From Ganoderma boninense (lineage: Eukaryota; Basidiomycota; Agaricomycetes; Polyporales; Polyporaceae): a stretch of DNA of 32,330 nt. The position numbers were made by a program, and so were the translations under genes. Within the stretch, counting starts at the first letter, position 1. Each line of letters begins with the position of its first letter. A model generated the notes under the pieces. It was not told where the DNA came from. It saw nothing but the letters and a program-made list of their open reading frames with translations, and searched no databases. The stretch spans positions 1-32,330 of the forward strand of contig PJEW03000034.1 of NCBI GenBank assembly GCA_002900995.3. The letters run 5' to 3'. Positions 31,568 to 32,330 of this stretch are shown piece by piece.

Positions 31568-32330
31568 TTAGTGGTTGCCCTCGGCGTCTTCGACGTCGGC
31601 GATCCCATCGCCTTTGTCGGTGGAAGCCTCGAGTTCCCGAATGCGCTGTGTGTCCACGTCCAATACGTCGGGGCGAAAAGCGATGGGGTCGCGACGCGCG
31701 AAATACGGTAATACGCGAAACGCAGCGACAGGACGATCGAATACCCGCGCCGTCTAGTTCGGAGAGGATATATGCACCGCCTCGGTTGCGAAAACTACGA
31801 GGTAAGGGCCCAGATATCGCGCGCGCATTTTCCGGTTGAGCGACTTCTCGATCGCCGTGTTGCGAATAAGGACGAGCGATCCGGATTGTGCGTTGACGTC
31901 GCGCGTCGTGGAGCGGTTACGCGCTTTGAAGTCCTCTGCGTCTTGTAGTCGTTGCGCGAAAACAGCCGAGCGAAGACGTTCGACGTCGTCGGCTCGTTTT
32001 TGTAGAGCGATAGCACGACGCGCGATCAGCTCCTCGGTGGTAAGGATTCCTTCAGGCGGACCGACGAGATACGTCGCCTCCTTGAAATCCAAGGGTAATA
32101 TCGGGTGACTGCCGGTAACGGCGAAGAAGGGTGAACATCCCAGGCGACGGCGAACCGAGGTGCGATCGGCCCATAGCACAGTGTGGACGCTAAGGTGCCA
32201 GTGAGAGCCGTCGCCTTTAGATGCTTTGAACAAGGCGTCGCGAACGTTGAAGTGAGGTCGCTCGACTATCCCGTTCGCCTGCGAATTATACCCAGATATA
32301 CGAATGTGGTGTAGGTGGTACTTGTCGGCG
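31568..32330 (-). pseudogene. gypsy-type pol C terminus (end of integrase), frameshifted, partial
   Basis: Enters from the right edge. The first residues visible include SGYNSQANGIVERPHFNVRD, where the Glu of GIVER fits the third catalytic residue of the retroviral-type integrase core. Next come HTVLWADRTSVRRRLGCSPF, GSHPILPLDF and a post-core helix, then an SH3-like tail (ARYLGPYLVV). The single open frame stops at 31754. The expected continuation (GGAYILSELDG, then PVAAFRVLPYFARR) is present in other frames down to a TAA at 31568-31570, with an indel near 31800 and another near 31748. The copy is therefore inactive. Typical of Ty3/gypsy pol in Agaricomycetes; reverse transcriptase and RNase H would lie beyond the window. 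Confidence 0.85.

Larger units (their letters stand above)
20355..32330 (-). mobile_element. interior of a decayed Ty3/gypsy-type retrotransposon, partial
   Basis: Minus orientation: the integrase/pol end enters from the right edge and stops at 31568, and the polypurine tract and LTR lie at about 20.35 kb. Between them are plus-strand (antisense) ORFs at 20501-22065 and 22523-31316, with a hAT element inserted at 24177-31213. Without the hAT insertion the pol-to-LTR spacer would be about 4.2 kb, long for this class. That both ends belong to one element is inferred from matching orientation and the two similar purine tracts. Two adjacent elements are the alternative. Confidence 0.42.

Overview
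The window looks like nuclear DNA of a mushroom-forming basidiomycete (Agaricomycetes, plausibly Polyporales). Coding regions are GC-rich, introns are mostly 50-70 nt with GT...AG ends and CTAAC/CTGAC-like branch sites, there is an expanded F-box-like family, and the right part is nested transposons. The species cannot be fixed from the sequence.

Left part (1-15 kb): a lineage-specific small gene (2035-1508, minus) is followed by four head-to-tail paralogous F-box-like genes on plus (2802-4439, 4852-6510, 7477-9179, 9790-11471). A diverged fifth copy lies on minus (14936-12934) and carries a repeat and an acidic tail. All five have one phase-0 intron at the same place, just after the F-box-like block. 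They are probably substrate-recognition subunits of SCF-type ubiquitin ligases, but no substrate can be inferred.

Middle (15.9-18.2 kb): a six-exon minus-strand gene for the mitochondrial succinate/fumarate carrier (SFC1/ACR1 type). It appears complete at 318 aa, with two unusually long introns.

Right part (about 19.5 kb to the edge): a decayed Ty3/gypsy-type LTR retrotransposon in minus orientation. The end of its integrase/pol runs in from the right edge (32330-31568) with frameshifts. A polypurine tract next to a TG...CA-type LTR end sits at 20365-20355. Between pol and this LTR lie several plus-strand ORFs, antisense to the element. The largest encodes a protein of about 544 aa with exact Zn(II)2Cys6 spacing.

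A second transposon is inserted in that ORF: a 7,037-bp hAT element (24177-31213) with 15-bp inverted ends and a perfect 8-bp target duplication. Joining the flanks at one copy of the duplication gives an uninterrupted reading frame. The hAT element holds a 12-exon transposase gene (minus, one frameshift) and a divergently transcribed second gene of unknown function (29090-30877) that seems to contain compensating frameshifts. This nested arrangement, with a cargo-like second hAT gene and antisense genes in a gypsy element, is the least conventional content of the window.
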